From the NCBI GenBank assembly GCA_913055785.1, contig CAJXLJ010000027.1, positions 1-41,190 on the forward strand: 41,190 nt of DNA, given 5' to 3'. Shown here piece after piece: positions 9,052 to 17,247 of the stretch (positions are counted from its first letter, which is position 1; the number at the start of each line of letters is the position of its first letter). Origin of the DNA: an uncultured Parvularculaceae bacterium. Lineage in GTDB: Bacteria; Pseudomonadota; Alphaproteobacteria; Caulobacterales; Parvularculaceae. The position numbers were made by a program, and so were the translations under genes. The notes under the pieces are model-generated. The model searched no databases and had not been told where the DNA came from. It saw only the letters and a list, made by a program, of their open reading frames with translations.

Positions 9052-9918
9052 ATGATCAGATTGACAGGAATCCTGTTTTTTCTTTTTGCCGTGGGGTGCG
9101 CCTCGACGCCGCCGCATACCGCTCAACTCGATGCGGCGGCGGACGGTCTGCCGCCGGTCAAGGTCATGGTCGTGGGCAGCTATCACATGGCCGGCTCGAA
9201 CCGGAACCTCATCGATATCGAGACGGAAAGCGTGTTGACGCCCGCGCGACAGGCGCAGCTTGCCGCCATAGCGGAGTCGCTGAACGGGTTTCAGCCGACC
9301 GCCGTTGCGGTTGAGCGCATCACGGACGCGCCGGCCTATGTCGATCCAACCTACAAGGAGTATTCCGAGGCAATGCTGGCGGCGAACGCCAGCGAGACCG
9401 TGCAGGTGGCCTATCGGCTCGCCGGTCTTGCGGGCGTTGATCGCGTCTACGGCATCGACGAGCAGCCGTCTGAAGGCGAGCCGGACTATTTTCCGTTCGG
9501 CAAGCTGATGCAGCACGCCGAACGCACAGGTCAGACGGAAGCCGTTGAAGCGCTGATCGCGGAGGGGCGCGCCACAGCTGACGCCTTCGCCGCGTCGCAG
9601 GCTGAAAAAACCATGGCGGAGCTGCTACTTGCATCCAACGGAAAAATGGCTTCCCCGGAGCCCTATTACCGGATGTTCCAGTTCGATCGGGGTGAGGATC
9701 AACCCGCTTCCGAGCTTCAGGCTTACTGGTTCATGCGCAACGCCAAGATTTTCTCAAAGCTCATGCAGGTGACGGAGCCGGGCGACCGGGTCGTCGTGGT
9801 CTACGGCGCGGGCCATAAATTCTGGCTGGAGCATTTCGTCGACCAGACGCCGGGCTTTGAGCGGGTCGATCCCGCGCCCTATCTGCGCGCCGTGATCGCC
9901 GCCGAGTCTGGGGAATAA
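9052..9918 (+). CDS. DUF5694 lipoprotein (TraB/ChaN-like fold suspected)
   Basis: A 288-residue protein with a lipoprotein signal peptide (box F-A-V-G-C, Cys16) and a strong ribosome site (GGAGGGGTGAA) before the ATG. The mature part opens with V-M-V-V-G-S-Y-H-M-A, the hallmark of DUF5694, and ends with V-V-V-V-Y-G-A-G-H near residue 252, the two conserved histidine/glycine strands of a TraB-like fold. The cluster of acidic residues after A-V-A-V-E-R could bind metal. Function is not established for the family. It lies downstream of the DUF885 lipoprotein and could be co-transcribed. Confidence 0.8.
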   Translation: MIRLTGILFFLFAVGCASTPPHTAQLDAAADGLPPVKVMVVGSYHMAGSNRNLIDIETESVLTPARQAQLAAIAESLNGFQPTAVAVERITDAPAYVDPTYKEYSEAMLAANASETVQVAYRLAGLAGVDRVYGIDEQPSEGEPDYFPFGKLMQHAERTGQTEAVEALIAEGRATADAFAASQAEKTMAELLLASNGKMASPEPYYRMFQFDRGEDQPASELQAYWFMRNAKIFSKLMQVTEPGDRVVVVYGAGHKFWLEHFVDQTPGFERVDPAPYLRAVIAAESGE

Positions 9919-10011
9919 GCCGGGGAAAATATCGGGAAAGAATCCTCGGTCCCGGGTCCGAATCGCAGGCACATTTCAGCGGTGTAAATCGCTTTAAAAG
10001 GAATCCCGGCG

Positions 10012-10521
10012 ATGGCGGCGACCGCATTGAAAACCGAAAACGAAGCTGACGGCGCGGCGCGCGAAGACATCGGGTTTGCGCCGGTCGTGAAGATCAAGCG
10101 CCTGCCTCACGGGGAAGGGCTCGACCTGCCGCGTTATGAGACGACGCTCGCCGCCGGTTGCGACGTGCGCGCGGCGGTGGATGCGCCGGTGACCTTAAAG
10201 CCCGGCGAGCGCTTCATGACGCCGACCGGTATCGCCATCGCCCTGCCGCCGGGCTGGGAGGCGCAGATGCGCCCGCGTTCGGGGCTTGCCGCGAAACACG
10301 GCGTTTCCTGCGTCAACGCGCCGGGCACCATCGACGCGGATTATCGCGGCGAATTGAAAGTGATCCTCATCAATCACGGGAACGAAGATTTCACCATCAA
10401 TCGCGGCGACCGTATCGGCCAGATGGTGATCGCGCCGGTCTGGCAGGCGCGCTTCGAAGAAGTCGCAGAACTCGACGACACCGAGCGCGGCGCCGGGGGG
10501 TTTGGGTCGACGGGCGTTTAG
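10012..10521 (+). CDS. dut: dUTP diphosphatase
   Basis: Hydrolyses dUTP to dUMP and pyrophosphate, keeping uracil out of DNA and feeding dTMP synthesis. The 169 residues contain the five dUTPase motifs: [15 protein letters not shown] (phosphate binding), [12 protein letters not shown] (the catalytic Asp/Tyr motif), the R-G-D-R-I-G-Q motif and the C-terminal glycine-rich arm G-A-G-G-F-G-S-T-G. The N-terminus carries about 20 extra polar residues before the core. AAAGGAA precedes the ATG. In many alphaproteobacteria dut follows coaBC; here it stands about 9 kb from coaBC. Confidence 0.96.
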   Translation: MAATALKTENEADGAAREDIGFAPVVKIKRLPHGEGLDLPRYETTLAAGCDVRAAVDAPVTLKPGERFMTPTGIAIALPPGWEAQMRPRSGLAAKHGVSCVNAPGTIDADYRGELKVILINHGNEDFTINRGDRIGQMVIAPVWQARFEEVAELDDTERGAGGFGSTGV

Positions 10522-10531
10522 GCAGACCTAA

Positions 10532-10732
10532 TTACTTCCCAAACAGCCTGAATATCACCGTCAGCACGATTGAAACGATCACCATCGTCGTGATCGGGAA
10601 ATAGAACGAAAAATTCTCACGGCGGACGATGATGTCGCCGGGCAGGCGACCCAAACCAAGCTTCGAGATCACTGGCCACAAGAGTCCCGTAGCGAGGATG
10701 AGAAGCCCGATAATGATCAGGGTTTTCTGCAT
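10532..10732 (-). CDS. DUF2905 small membrane protein
   Basis: A 66-residue protein with two membrane segments (about 4-24 and 44-63) separated by G-R-L-P-G-D-I, which together identify DUF2905. Its function is unknown. It ends 10 bases from the convergent dut stop. It lies 13 bases downstream of the acetyltransferase gene on the same strand, so the two are probably co-transcribed. Confidence 0.85.
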   Translation of the reverse strand: MQKTLIIIGLLILATGLLWPVISKLGLGRLPGDIIVRRENFSFYFPITTMVIVSIVLTVIFRLFGK

Positions 10733-10745
10733 GAGCGGGATCGTA

Positions 10746-11207
10746 TCAAAGTTTCTTTGTAAAACATATGACCAGCCCTTCCTCGCGAAAGCCGAGCGCT
10801 TGGTGGGCGTTGCGGCTGGTGAGATTGTCTGGGGCGGCGTCGCTCGCGAATTCCGTCATGCCCAATGAGCGGCCCCAGTCTTCAACGGCGCGAACGAGCA
10901 GGGCGCCGACGCCGCGCTTTCGCCACGCTTCGTCGACAAACCAGCCTTCGAGATAAGCGACCGGCGACGTAACACACCCTTCGGCGTAAGGCCTCGCAGT
11001 TGCTTCCGCAAAACCGACAAGCGCGCCGCCCGCGGTTTCGGCGACGAAGACGGCGCTGTGGGCGAAGTTGTCAAACCCGCCGGCCTCAAAGAACGCCTTT
11101 ATTTCCGGCGGGTCGAAATCCGGAAACAGGATGCGCCGCATCCGCGCCCAGCCTTCGCTATCCTCCTCGCGCACCGGCCTCACGAGAATTTCTTCTCCAG
11201 ACACCAT
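10746..11207 (-). CDS. GNAT acetyltransferase resembling AAC(6')-I aminoglycoside acetyltransferases
   Basis: A 153-residue single-domain GNAT protein. It has the acetyl-CoA pyrophosphate loop W-R-K-R-G-V-G-A-L-L (motif A) after the strand Y-L-E-G-W-F-V-D, then E-F-A-S-D-A and the terminal helix H-Q-A-L-G-F-R-E-E. The order of these motifs and the overall length resemble the AAC(6')-I group. Chromosomal homologues of that group are common in environmental bacteria and need not give resistance, so the substrate is open. The gene is divergent from moeB with 48 bases between them. Confidence 0.78.
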   Translation of the reverse strand: MVSGEEILVRPVREEDSEGWARMRRILFPDFDPPEIKAFFEAGGFDNFAHSAVFVAETAGGALVGFAEATARPYAEGCVTSPVAYLEGWFVDEAWRKRGVGALLVRAVEDWGRSLGMTEFASDAAPDNLTSRNAHQALGFREEGLVICFTKKL

Positions 11208-11255
11208 GTTCCTGCTCCCTGTTCAAAGCGACCCTGAACTCATAAATAGGCGCTT

Positions 11256-12023
11256 ATGGATCAAAGCCAACGCGAACGTTACGCCCGTCATATCCTCCTG
11301 CGGGAAGTCGGCGGCCAGGGGCAGCAAAAGCTCATGGGCGCGTGCGTCCTCATTGTGGGCGCCGGTGGGCTGGGCGCGCCGATGCTGCAATATCTCGCCG
11401 CCGCCGGGGTCGGGACGGTCGGACTCGCCGACGATGACAAGGTGGCGCTTTCAAACCTGCAGCGGCAGGTCGTTTTCCATACGGACGATGTGGGGAGAGC
11501 GAAGACGGAAGCCGCGAAAGAGTTCGTCGCGCGCCTCAATCCGCATGTGACGATCAACGACCATCCGGTGCGGATCGATGAAAGCAATGCGGCGGAGATT
11601 ATCGCGGGTTACGACCTTGTCGCCGAAGGCGTCGATAATTTCAAAACCCGTTACGCGCTCAACCGCGCCTGCATCGATCTTGGAAAGCCGCTTGTCTCTG
11701 CTGCGGTGGGCCGTTTCGAGGGTCAGCTCTCTACATTCAAGCCGTTTGAAAAGCCCGGTGTTTATCCCTGTTATCGCTGCCTGGTGCCTGAAGAGCCGCC
11801 CCGCGACGCCCAGGTCAACTGCGCCGAAGAAGGCGTCATGGGCGCCGTCACCGGCGTTATGGGAACGCTGGCGGCGATGGAAGTCATCAAGGAGATTTTA
11901 GGGCTTGGCGACAGTCTGACCGGAAGACTGATGCTCTATGACGGTCTCGCCGCGTCGTTTCGAACGATTGCGTTGCCGGCCGATCCGAATTGCCCGGATT
12001 GTAGTCCTAGTCGTCGAGGGTGA
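11256..12023 (+). CDS. moeB: HesA/MoeB/ThiF-family adenylyltransferase (molybdopterin-synthase type)
   Basis: Activates the C-terminal glycine of a sulfur-carrier protein (MoaD or ThiS) by adenylation. The N-terminus R-Y-A-R-H-I-L-L-R-E-V-G-G-Q-G-Q is typical. The nucleotide loop V-G-A-G-G-L-G-A-P is followed by the D-D-D and N-L-Q-R-Q motifs, the candidate catalytic cysteine sits in V-N-C-A-E-E-G-V, and two CxxC pairs (C-Y-R-C and C-P-D-C) form the zinc site. At 255 residues there is no C-terminal rhodanese domain. No moaD or thiS is nearby, so whether it serves molybdopterin or thiamin cannot be decided from this window. Its 3' end overlaps the convergent DUF2141 gene by 17 bases. Confidence 0.88.
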   Translation: MDQSQRERYARHILLREVGGQGQQKLMGACVLIVGAGGLGAPMLQYLAAAGVGTVGLADDDKVALSNLQRQVVFHTDDVGRAKTEAAKEFVARLNPHVTINDHPVRIDESNAAEIIAGYDLVAEGVDNFKTRYALNRACIDLGKPLVSAAVGRFEGQLSTFKPFEKPGVYPCYRCLVPEEPPRDAQVNCAEEGVMGAVTGVMGTLAAMEVIKEILGLGDSLTGRLMLYDGLAASFRTIALPADPNCPDCSPSRRG

Positions 12024-12486
12024 TGACGATCACGTCGCCCGGCGCGATGTCGACTTTCGTTTCATCAAAGCGCGGTTTGCGAATTTTGATCTTCACGCCG
12101 TTCGAAAAGGCGAGCGGTTCTTTCGGGCGGCCGAGAATTTTTCCGCGCTTCAGCTTGCCGTCGCCGTCTTCGTCGAGATAGGCGGCGAAGGCGTAGACGC
12201 CAGCTTCGAGCCCCTCGAGTGGGAGGACGGCGATGCCGCTCTGATTGACCGTCGCCTCGAACTTGGCGCGCGGCGTTTCGAGGAAGTTTTCCTCGCTGTC
12301 ATAGACCGTAAGCCTGACGGCTTTGCCCGCCTCGACGGCGAAGGCCGTTTCGACGGCGACGACCGGCATGGTCGGGTTGGCATGAACAGAATATAAATTG
12401 ACGGTGTCGGCGGTCTCGGCGTGCGACGCGGCGCCCGCTGAAAAACCCGCCAATAAAATAGCCCCGATCCCCAACAGTTTACGCAC
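12007..12486 (-). CDS. Exported DUF2141 protein
   Basis: A 159-residue secreted protein. The GTG at 12486 is preferred because it opens a clean signal peptide (VRKLLGIGAILLAGFSAGAASHA, cleavage after S-H-A); a longer frame to an ATG at 12570 adds about 28 residues with no signal character. The domain pattern A-V-L-P-L-E-G-L-E-A-G-V-Y-A-F-A-A-Y-L-D-E-D-G-D-G-K-L is diagnostic of DUF2141, an Ig-like beta-sandwich with an acidic, possibly calcium-binding loop. Its function is unknown. It is convergent with moeB. Confidence 0.8.
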   Translation of the reverse strand: MRKLLGIGAILLAGFSAGAASHAETADTVNLYSVHANPTMPVVAVETAFAVEAGKAVRLTVYDSEENFLETPRAKFEATVNQSGIAVLPLEGLEAGVYAFAAYLDEDGDGKLKRGKILGRPKEPLAFSNGVKIKIRKPRFDETKVDIAPGDVIVITLDD

Positions 12487-12669
12487 AGCGCTACACCCTT
12501 GAAACGAACAAAAGGGCGACCGGCGCCGCCCTGAGAGCCCTATTGAAGACGGTGAATGGTTGCAATTCAACTAAAATTTTCAACGGCGCCGGGCTTGTGA
12601 ATGGCGGTTATTGCGGCGCAGCACCGGCGCCAGGGGACTAGTGCTGGTCCGTCCCGGTCGGCGAGAGAT

Positions 12670-13677
12670 TCAGCCGGCTTTCGGCAGCCGGTCCTGATCG
12701 AGACCGAGGATAATGCGGTCGGGGGGCTTATGGCCGTCCGCGAACATCTTGATGTTGATGATCACCCGTTCGCCCATTTCGATCCGGCTTTCGACGGTCG
12801 CCGAGGCCATGTGCGGCAACAGGACGACGTTCGGCGCTTTTAGGAGCTTTTCGTTTGGCGCGCCGCGTTCGTAAACATCGAGACCGGCGCCGGCGATGCG
12901 CCCCTGTTCGATCAGGTTGGCGAGTGCGGTCTCGTCGACGATTTCGCCGCGGGAGATGTTCACCACATAGGCGTGCGGCTGCAGGAGTTCGAGCCGCCGC
13001 TGGGAAAGCAGGTGAAAAGTCGCTGGCGTGTGCGGGCAGTTGACTGAGACGATGTCCACATGAGCGAGCATCTGGTCGAGGCTGTCCCAGTAATTGGCGT
13101 CGAGCTCTTCCTCGATATGCGGGTTGATGCGGTTGCGATTGTGATAGTGGATCGACAGCCCGAAGGCGCGGGCCCGCCGCGCGATCGCCTCGCCGACGCG
13201 GCCGAGGCCGATCACGCCGAGCTTCTTGCCGCGCACCCGATGACCGAGCATCCAGGTCGGCGACCAGCCCTCGAAGCGGCCTTCTTCAAGCGCGCGGACG
13301 CCTTCCACCAACCGCCGGGGCACTGCGAGGATCAGCGCCATCGCCATATCGGCGGCGTCTTCGGCGAGCACGGAAGGGGTGTTGGTGACGGTGATGCCCC
13401 GGGCGTTCGCAGCGGCGATATCGATATGGTCGATGCCGGCGCCGAAATTCGCCACCAGCTTCAGCCGTTCGCCGGCGGCCTCAAAAAACGCGGCGTCAAG
13501 CCTGTCCCCAAGCGTCGGTGCGAGCACGTCGGCGTCCTTCGCCCGTTCGAGCAGGCCGGCGCGCGTGAGCGGGGCGTCGTCATCGTGCAGGACGGTGTCG
13601 AACAGCGTGGAAAGGCGTTCTTCGACCGGCGCCGGCAAGCGCCTGGTCAGGGCGACTTTCAATGAGCGGCCACTCAT
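12670..13677 (-). CDS. D-isomer specific 2-hydroxyacid dehydrogenase (glyoxylate reductase type)
   Basis: NAD(P)-dependent reduction of a 2-oxoacid such as glyoxylate or hydroxypyruvate. The ATG at 13677 is chosen because GGAGGGG precedes it. The 335 residues show F-G-A-G-I-D-H-I-D in the substrate domain, the Rossmann motif G-V-I-G-L-G-R-V-G-E, the catalytic arginine in N-I-S-R-G-E-I-V-D-E, G-L-D-V-Y-E, and the catalytic histidine in L-P-H-M-A-S-A-T. The GxGxxG context does not settle NAD against NADP. It is divergent from the SH3 protein gene across a CtrA-type box. Confidence 0.88.
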   Translation of the reverse strand: MSGRSLKVALTRRLPAPVEERLSTLFDTVLHDDDAPLTRAGLLERAKDADVLAPTLGDRLDAAFFEAAGERLKLVANFGAGIDHIDIAAANARGITVTNTPSVLAEDAADMAMALILAVPRRLVEGVRALEEGRFEGWSPTWMLGHRVRGKKLGVIGLGRVGEAIARRARAFGLSIHYHNRNRINPHIEEELDANYWDSLDQMLAHVDIVSVNCPHTPATFHLLSQRRLELLQPHAYVVNISRGEIVDETALANLIEQGRIAGAGLDVYERGAPNEKLLKAPNVVLLPHMASATVESRIEMGERVIINIKMFADGHKPPDRIILGLDQDRLPKAG

Positions 13678-13723
13678 CGCGCCCCTCCGTCGCTGCGGCC
13701 GCAAATCCGTTTTCGCAAGATGG

Positions 13724-13739
13724 TTAACCTCGAATTAAC
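13724..13739 (+). promoter_or_regulatory. Full CtrA-type binding box
   Basis: TTAA-N7-TTAAC fits the alphaproteobacterial CtrA consensus at every fixed base. It lies between two divergent genes, 47 bases upstream of the hydroxyacid dehydrogenase start and 56 bases upstream of the SH3 protein start. By hand estimate (19% each for A and T) about 0.07 such boxes would be expected by chance in the whole window, yet two are present, both intergenic. Confidence 0.6.
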
Positions 13740-13794
13740 GCCTTTGGATTTGAGTAAAGCTTTATTCATCTTAGTTGAAGTTCTTGCTCTTGTG

Positions 13795-14349
13795 ATGTTC
13801 CAGCACGCCTTGTTCGCAGCCGCAGCGTTTATTCTGGCGGCGTCCGACACTATGGCCGCCCCCGGCGCCTTCCCGCAAGGTCATGACGCTCAGGCCGCAA
13901 AAAGCCCGAAAACGCGCCTCGACACGCCCTCAGGCCTGCCGGTGCCTCGTTTCGTGTCGTTAAAGACCCGCCGCAGCTTCTGCCGGGCCGGCCCGACTTT
14001 CGACCACCCGGTGCGCCTCACCTATATGCGCCAGGGACTGCCGGTCATGGTGGTTGCGGAAACCCTCGATCACTGGCGCAAGATCCGGGACCCGGAAGGG
14101 GATGAATGCTGGATGCACAAGAGCCAGCTTTCCGGCGCGAAAACCGCCATGGTGATCCGGGAAGGGCTGGTTTTGAGAATGCGGCCGGCGGCGGATTCGG
14201 AAGAAAAAGCGCATCTCGGACGCGGACTGATCGCCCGGATCGAGAAGGAGCAGGACGGCTGGCTCAAGGTCTCGGCGGACGGCGTCCGGGGCTGGGCACC
14301 CCGGGACGGGTTCTGGGGCGTTTTCGCGGCGGCTGACGCGGCTAATTGA
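13795..14349 (+). CDS. Exported SH3-like (SH3_4 / DUF1058) protein
   Basis: A 184-residue protein with a signal peptide ([21 protein letters not shown], cleavage near residue 21). An in-frame ATG at 13720 would start inside the CtrA-type box region and bury the signal, so 13795 is chosen, although its ribosome site is poor. Two bacterial SH3 repeats follow. The first runs from [14 protein letters not shown] through G-L-P-V-M-V-V-A-E and W-M-H-K-S-Q-L-S-G; the second is weaker (L-R-M-R-P-A-A-D to W-A-P-R-D-G-F-W-G). Such proteins are periplasmic and often bind peptidoglycan. fabA follows after 55 bases, so the two may share a transcript. Confidence 0.82.
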   Translation: MFQHALFAAAAFILAASDTMAAPGAFPQGHDAQAAKSPKTRLDTPSGLPVPRFVSLKTRRSFCRAGPTFDHPVRLTYMRQGLPVMVVAETLDHWRKIRDPEGDECWMHKSQLSGAKTAMVIREGLVLRMRPAADSEEKAHLGRGLIARIEKEQDGWLKVSADGVRGWAPRDGFWGVFAAADAAN

Positions 14350-14404
14350 CCGGCGGCGCCCGCGCCTTTACCAAGCGGCCTCAGCTCACTTGCTAGAAGG
14401 CCCA

Positions 14405-14932
14405 ATGGAACAAAAGAACTCTTACACCCGCGAAGAATTGCTGGAGTGCGGCTATCGGGGATTTAGCGGCCCCGGTACGGCGCAGCTGCCGGTGCCCCCG
14501 ATGCTGATGTTCGACCGCGTCACGGAAATCAACAGCGACGGCGGCGAGCATGGGAAAGGGCTCATCCACGCCGAGCTCGATATCAATCCGGACCTGTGGT
14601 TTTTCGATTGCCATTTTCCCGGCGATCCCGTGATGCCCGGCTGTCTCGGGCTTGACGCCTTGTGGCAGCTGATCGGCTTTTACCTGACCTGGACAGGCAT
14701 GCCGGGCAAGGGACGCGCTCTTGGCGCCGGAGAAGTGAAGTTTTCCGGCATGGTCACGCCGGATGTGAAGCTGGTAAGATACGAAATAATGATGCGCCGC
14801 GTCATAAACCGCAGTCTGAAAATGGGCATTGGCGACGGTGTTTTGATCGCCGACGGTCGCACCATATATACGGCCAAGGATCTACGCGTCGGGCTCTTCT
14901 CCGAAGAGCAGCTGCGCGGCGGTATCGCCTGA
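14405..14932 (+). CDS. fabA: 3-hydroxydecanoyl-ACP dehydratase/isomerase FabA
   Basis: Dehydrates 3-hydroxydecanoyl-ACP and isomerises trans-2 to cis-3-decenoyl-ACP, the branch point to unsaturated fatty acids. The 175-residue protein carries catalytic His70 in D-C-H-F-P-G-D-P and Asp84 in G-C-L-G-L-D-A-L-W, matching the numbering of the E. coli enzyme. The ATG at 14405 follows AGAAGG; an ATG at 14390 adds only five residues. It leads the fabA-fabB-fabI order common in alphaproteobacteria. Confidence 0.97.
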   Translation: MEQKNSYTREELLECGYRGFSGPGTAQLPVPPMLMFDRVTEINSDGGEHGKGLIHAELDINPDLWFFDCHFPGDPVMPGCLGLDALWQLIGFYLTWTGMPGKGRALGAGEVKFSGMVTPDVKLVRYEIMMRRVINRSLKMGIGDGVLIADGRTIYTAKDLRVGLFSEEQLRGGIA

Positions 14933-14972
14933 TATAATTTCGCGTCGACCCTGACTGAAAGGCGGAGTGCAT

Positions 14973-16193
14973 ATGCGACGAGTAGTAATTACCGGCATGG
15001 GCGTCGTTTCATCCATCGGCAATAACGTCGCCGAGACGACGGCGGCGTTGCGGGAAGGCAAGTCAGGGATCACCCATTCGGCGGAGTTCGCCGAGCACGG
15101 TTTCAAATGTCAGGTCTGGGCGCGGCCGACGCTCGACTATGAAGAAGTCCTCGATCGTCGCGCGCGCCGCTTCATGGGCGAAGGCGCCGCCTGGAACTAT
15201 ATCGCGATGCAGGAAGCGATCGCCGAGGCGGGGCTGACCGAAGACGAAATCAGCCACCCGATGACCGGCATCGTCATGGGCTCTGGCGGCCCGTCGACCC
15301 GGGTCATCGTTGAAGCGGCCGACAAGGTGCGCGAAACGGGCGGCACCAAGAAAATCGGTCCGACCGCCGTGCCGAAAGCCATGTCTTCGACGAATTCGGC
15401 GACGCTTTCCGTGCCATTCAAAATTCTCGGCGTGAATTATTCGATCTCATCGGCCTGCACGACCTCGCTGCATTGCATCGGCGCGGCGGCGGAACAGATC
15501 ATGTGGGGCAAGCAGGATGTCGTCTTCGCTGGCGGCGGCGAGGAATGCGACTGGACGCTCGCCGATCTCTTTGACGCCATGGGCGCCATGTCGACGAATT
15601 TCAACGATACGCCGGCGACGGCGAGCCGCGCTTACGATCGCGACCGCGACGGTTTTGTCATCGCGGGCGGCGCCGGCGTCGTCGTGCTTGAAGAATATGA
15701 GCGGGCGAAAAAACGCGGCGCCAACATTCTCGGTGAAATTGTCGGTTATTTCGCGAATTCCGACGGTTTCGACATGGTGCAGCTTTCCGGCGAAGGCGCC
15801 GTGCGCTGCATGAAGGGCGCGCTGCGAGATGTTCGTCAGCCGATCGACTACATCAATCCGCACGGCACCTCGACGCCGGTGGGCGACAAGAAGGAAACCG
15901 GCGCCATCCGCGAAGTGTTCGGCGACGAGATTCCGCCTTTCTCCTCGACGAAGTCATTGACCGGCCATTCGCTGGGCGCCGTCGGCGCGCAGGAGCTGGT
16001 CTACGGCCTTATCATGATGCGCGAGCGCTTCCTCGCGGCGTCCGCGCATATCGAGAACATCGATCCGGAATTCGCCGACCTGCCGATCATCCGCGAGCGG
16101 ATGGATGACGCGAAGGTCGACTGTTTCCTGACAAACAGTTTCGGCTTCGGCGGCACCAATGGCAGCCTCGTCATCTCCCGGGTTGAAGGCTAG
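14973..16193 (+). CDS. fabB: Beta-ketoacyl-ACP synthase I FabB
   Basis: Condenses malonyl-ACP with acyl-ACP and elongates the cis-3-decenoyl product of FabA. The 406 residues hold the thiolase-fold triad Cys162 (S-S-A-C-T-T-S), His297 (N-P-H-G-T-S-T) and His332 (T-G-H-S-L-G), plus Lys327. The ATG at 14973 follows AGGCGGAG with good spacing and gives the usual start MRRVVITGMG; a GTG at 14967 is possible but would sit on the ribosome site. It lies 40 bases downstream of fabA. Confidence 0.97.
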   Translation: MRRVVITGMGVVSSIGNNVAETTAALREGKSGITHSAEFAEHGFKCQVWARPTLDYEEVLDRRARRFMGEGAAWNYIAMQEAIAEAGLTEDEISHPMTGIVMGSGGPSTRVIVEAADKVRETGGTKKIGPTAVPKAMSSTNSATLSVPFKILGVNYSISSACTTSLHCIGAAAEQIMWGKQDVVFAGGGEECDWTLADLFDAMGAMSTNFNDTPATASRAYDRDRDGFVIAGGAGVVVLEEYERAKKRGANILGEIVGYFANSDGFDMVQLSGEGAVRCMKGALRDVRQPIDYINPHGTSTPVGDKKETGAIREVFGDEIPPFSSTKSLTGHSLGAVGAQELVYGLIMMRERFLAASAHIENIDPEFADLPIIRERMDDAKVDCFLTNSFGFGGTNGSLVISRVEG

Positions 16194-16202
16194 CGGGGCG
16201 GC

Positions 16203-16421
16203 GTGAGCGACGCGTCGGCGATTGAGATTGCGCCCTACGCCGCGATCGCCGCAGCGGTCATCGCCAGCGTCGGTCTGTGGTGGTTTCAGCTTATCATGGT
16301 CAGCGTCAGGAAATCGCCCAAGCGAACCCGCTATGCGGTTTACGCAGGCGTCTGGCTCGCCTATTTCGTTCTCGTGATGATCGTTATTCTGCAGAATTAT
16401 CACACCGGACCCGCAACATAA
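16203..16421 (+). CDS. Small two-helix membrane protein inside the fab operon, unknown function
   Basis: A 72-residue product with a GTG start 9 bases after the fabB stop; fabI begins 10 bases after its own stop, so it sits tightly inside the operon. Two hydrophobic stretches (about 11-33 and 44-64) are separated by a basic loop (S-V-R-K-S-P-K-R-T-R), which predicts both termini on the periplasmic side by the positive-inside rule. I do not recognise a family. The tight packing is the best evidence that it is real. Confidence 0.65.
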   Translation: MSDASAIEIAPYAAIAAAVIASVGLWWFQLIMVSVRKSPKRTRYAVYAGVWLAYFVLVMIVILQNYHTGPAT

Positions 16422-16431
16422 GGACATCAGC

Positions 16432-17247
16432 ATGAGCGGTGAAATTCCTTTTCCAAAAGGCGACCTGATGAAGGGCAAGCGCGGCCTCGTCATGGGCGTC
16501 GCCAACAAGAATTCCATCGCCTGGGGCATTGCGCAGCAGCTTGCGGCCCAGGGCGCGGAAATGGCCTTTTCCTATATCCCCGCCATGGAGAGCCGTGTCC
16601 GCGCGCTCGCCGAGACGATCGGCGTTGAGTTTCTTGTTGAAGCCGACGTTATGAGCGACGACGACATGGACAAGGCGTTTGGCGAAATCAGGGACAAATG
16701 GGGAAAGATTGACTTTCTCGTTCACGCCATTGCGTTCACCGACAAGGAGGCGCTTAAAGGCTCCTTCGTTGAAAATACGACGCGCCAGAACTTCAAGGAC
16801 ACGATGGACGTCTCGGCGTTCTCATTTGTCGATGCGGCGCGGCGCTCGGCCGAATTGATGCCGGACGGCGGGTCGATGATCACGCTGACCTATCTCGGGT
16901 CGGAGCGCATCGTGCCCAACTACAACGTCATGGGCGTCGCCAAGGCGGCGCTGGAGGCTTCCATGCGCTATGTGGCGCGCGATCTCGGGCCGAAGGGCAT
17001 CCGCGTGAACGCGATCTCTGCGGGACCGATGAAGACCCTCGCCATGGCGGGCATCACCGGCGGCCGCCAGCTTATGTCGACGGGCAAGGACTGGTCGCTC
17101 CTGAAAGAAGACACCTCGATGGAAGGCGTCGCCGGCGCCGCGCTCTACCTGCTCTCCGATCTCGGCTTTTCCTGCGCCGGAGAAACCTTGCATGTTGACG
17201 CCGGCTTCCACGCTGTCGCCGTCCCCGATATTTCCAGTCTTTCTTGA
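16432..17247 (+). CDS. fabI: Enoyl-ACP reductase FabI (NADH)
   Basis: Catalyses the last reduction of each elongation cycle and is the triclosan target. The 271-residue SDR-type protein has the unusual dinucleotide motif G-V-A-N-K-N-S-I-A-W-G-I-A (22-34). The FabI active-site set follows: Tyr154 (T-Y-L-G-S-E-R), Tyr164 and Lys171 (Y-N-V-M-G-V-A-K). The stop of the preceding small membrane gene runs directly into AAGGA, the ribosome site for this ATG. Its stop codon overlaps the start of the following cupin gene. Confidence 0.96.
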   Translation: MSGEIPFPKGDLMKGKRGLVMGVANKNSIAWGIAQQLAAQGAEMAFSYIPAMESRVRALAETIGVEFLVEADVMSDDDMDKAFGEIRDKWGKIDFLVHAIAFTDKEALKGSFVENTTRQNFKDTMDVSAFSFVDAARRSAELMPDGGSMITLTYLGSERIVPNYNVMGVAKAALEASMRYVARDLGPKGIRVNAISAGPMKTLAMAGITGGRQLMSTGKDWSLLKEDTSMEGVAGAALYLLSDLGFSCAGETLHVDAGFHAVAVPDISSLS

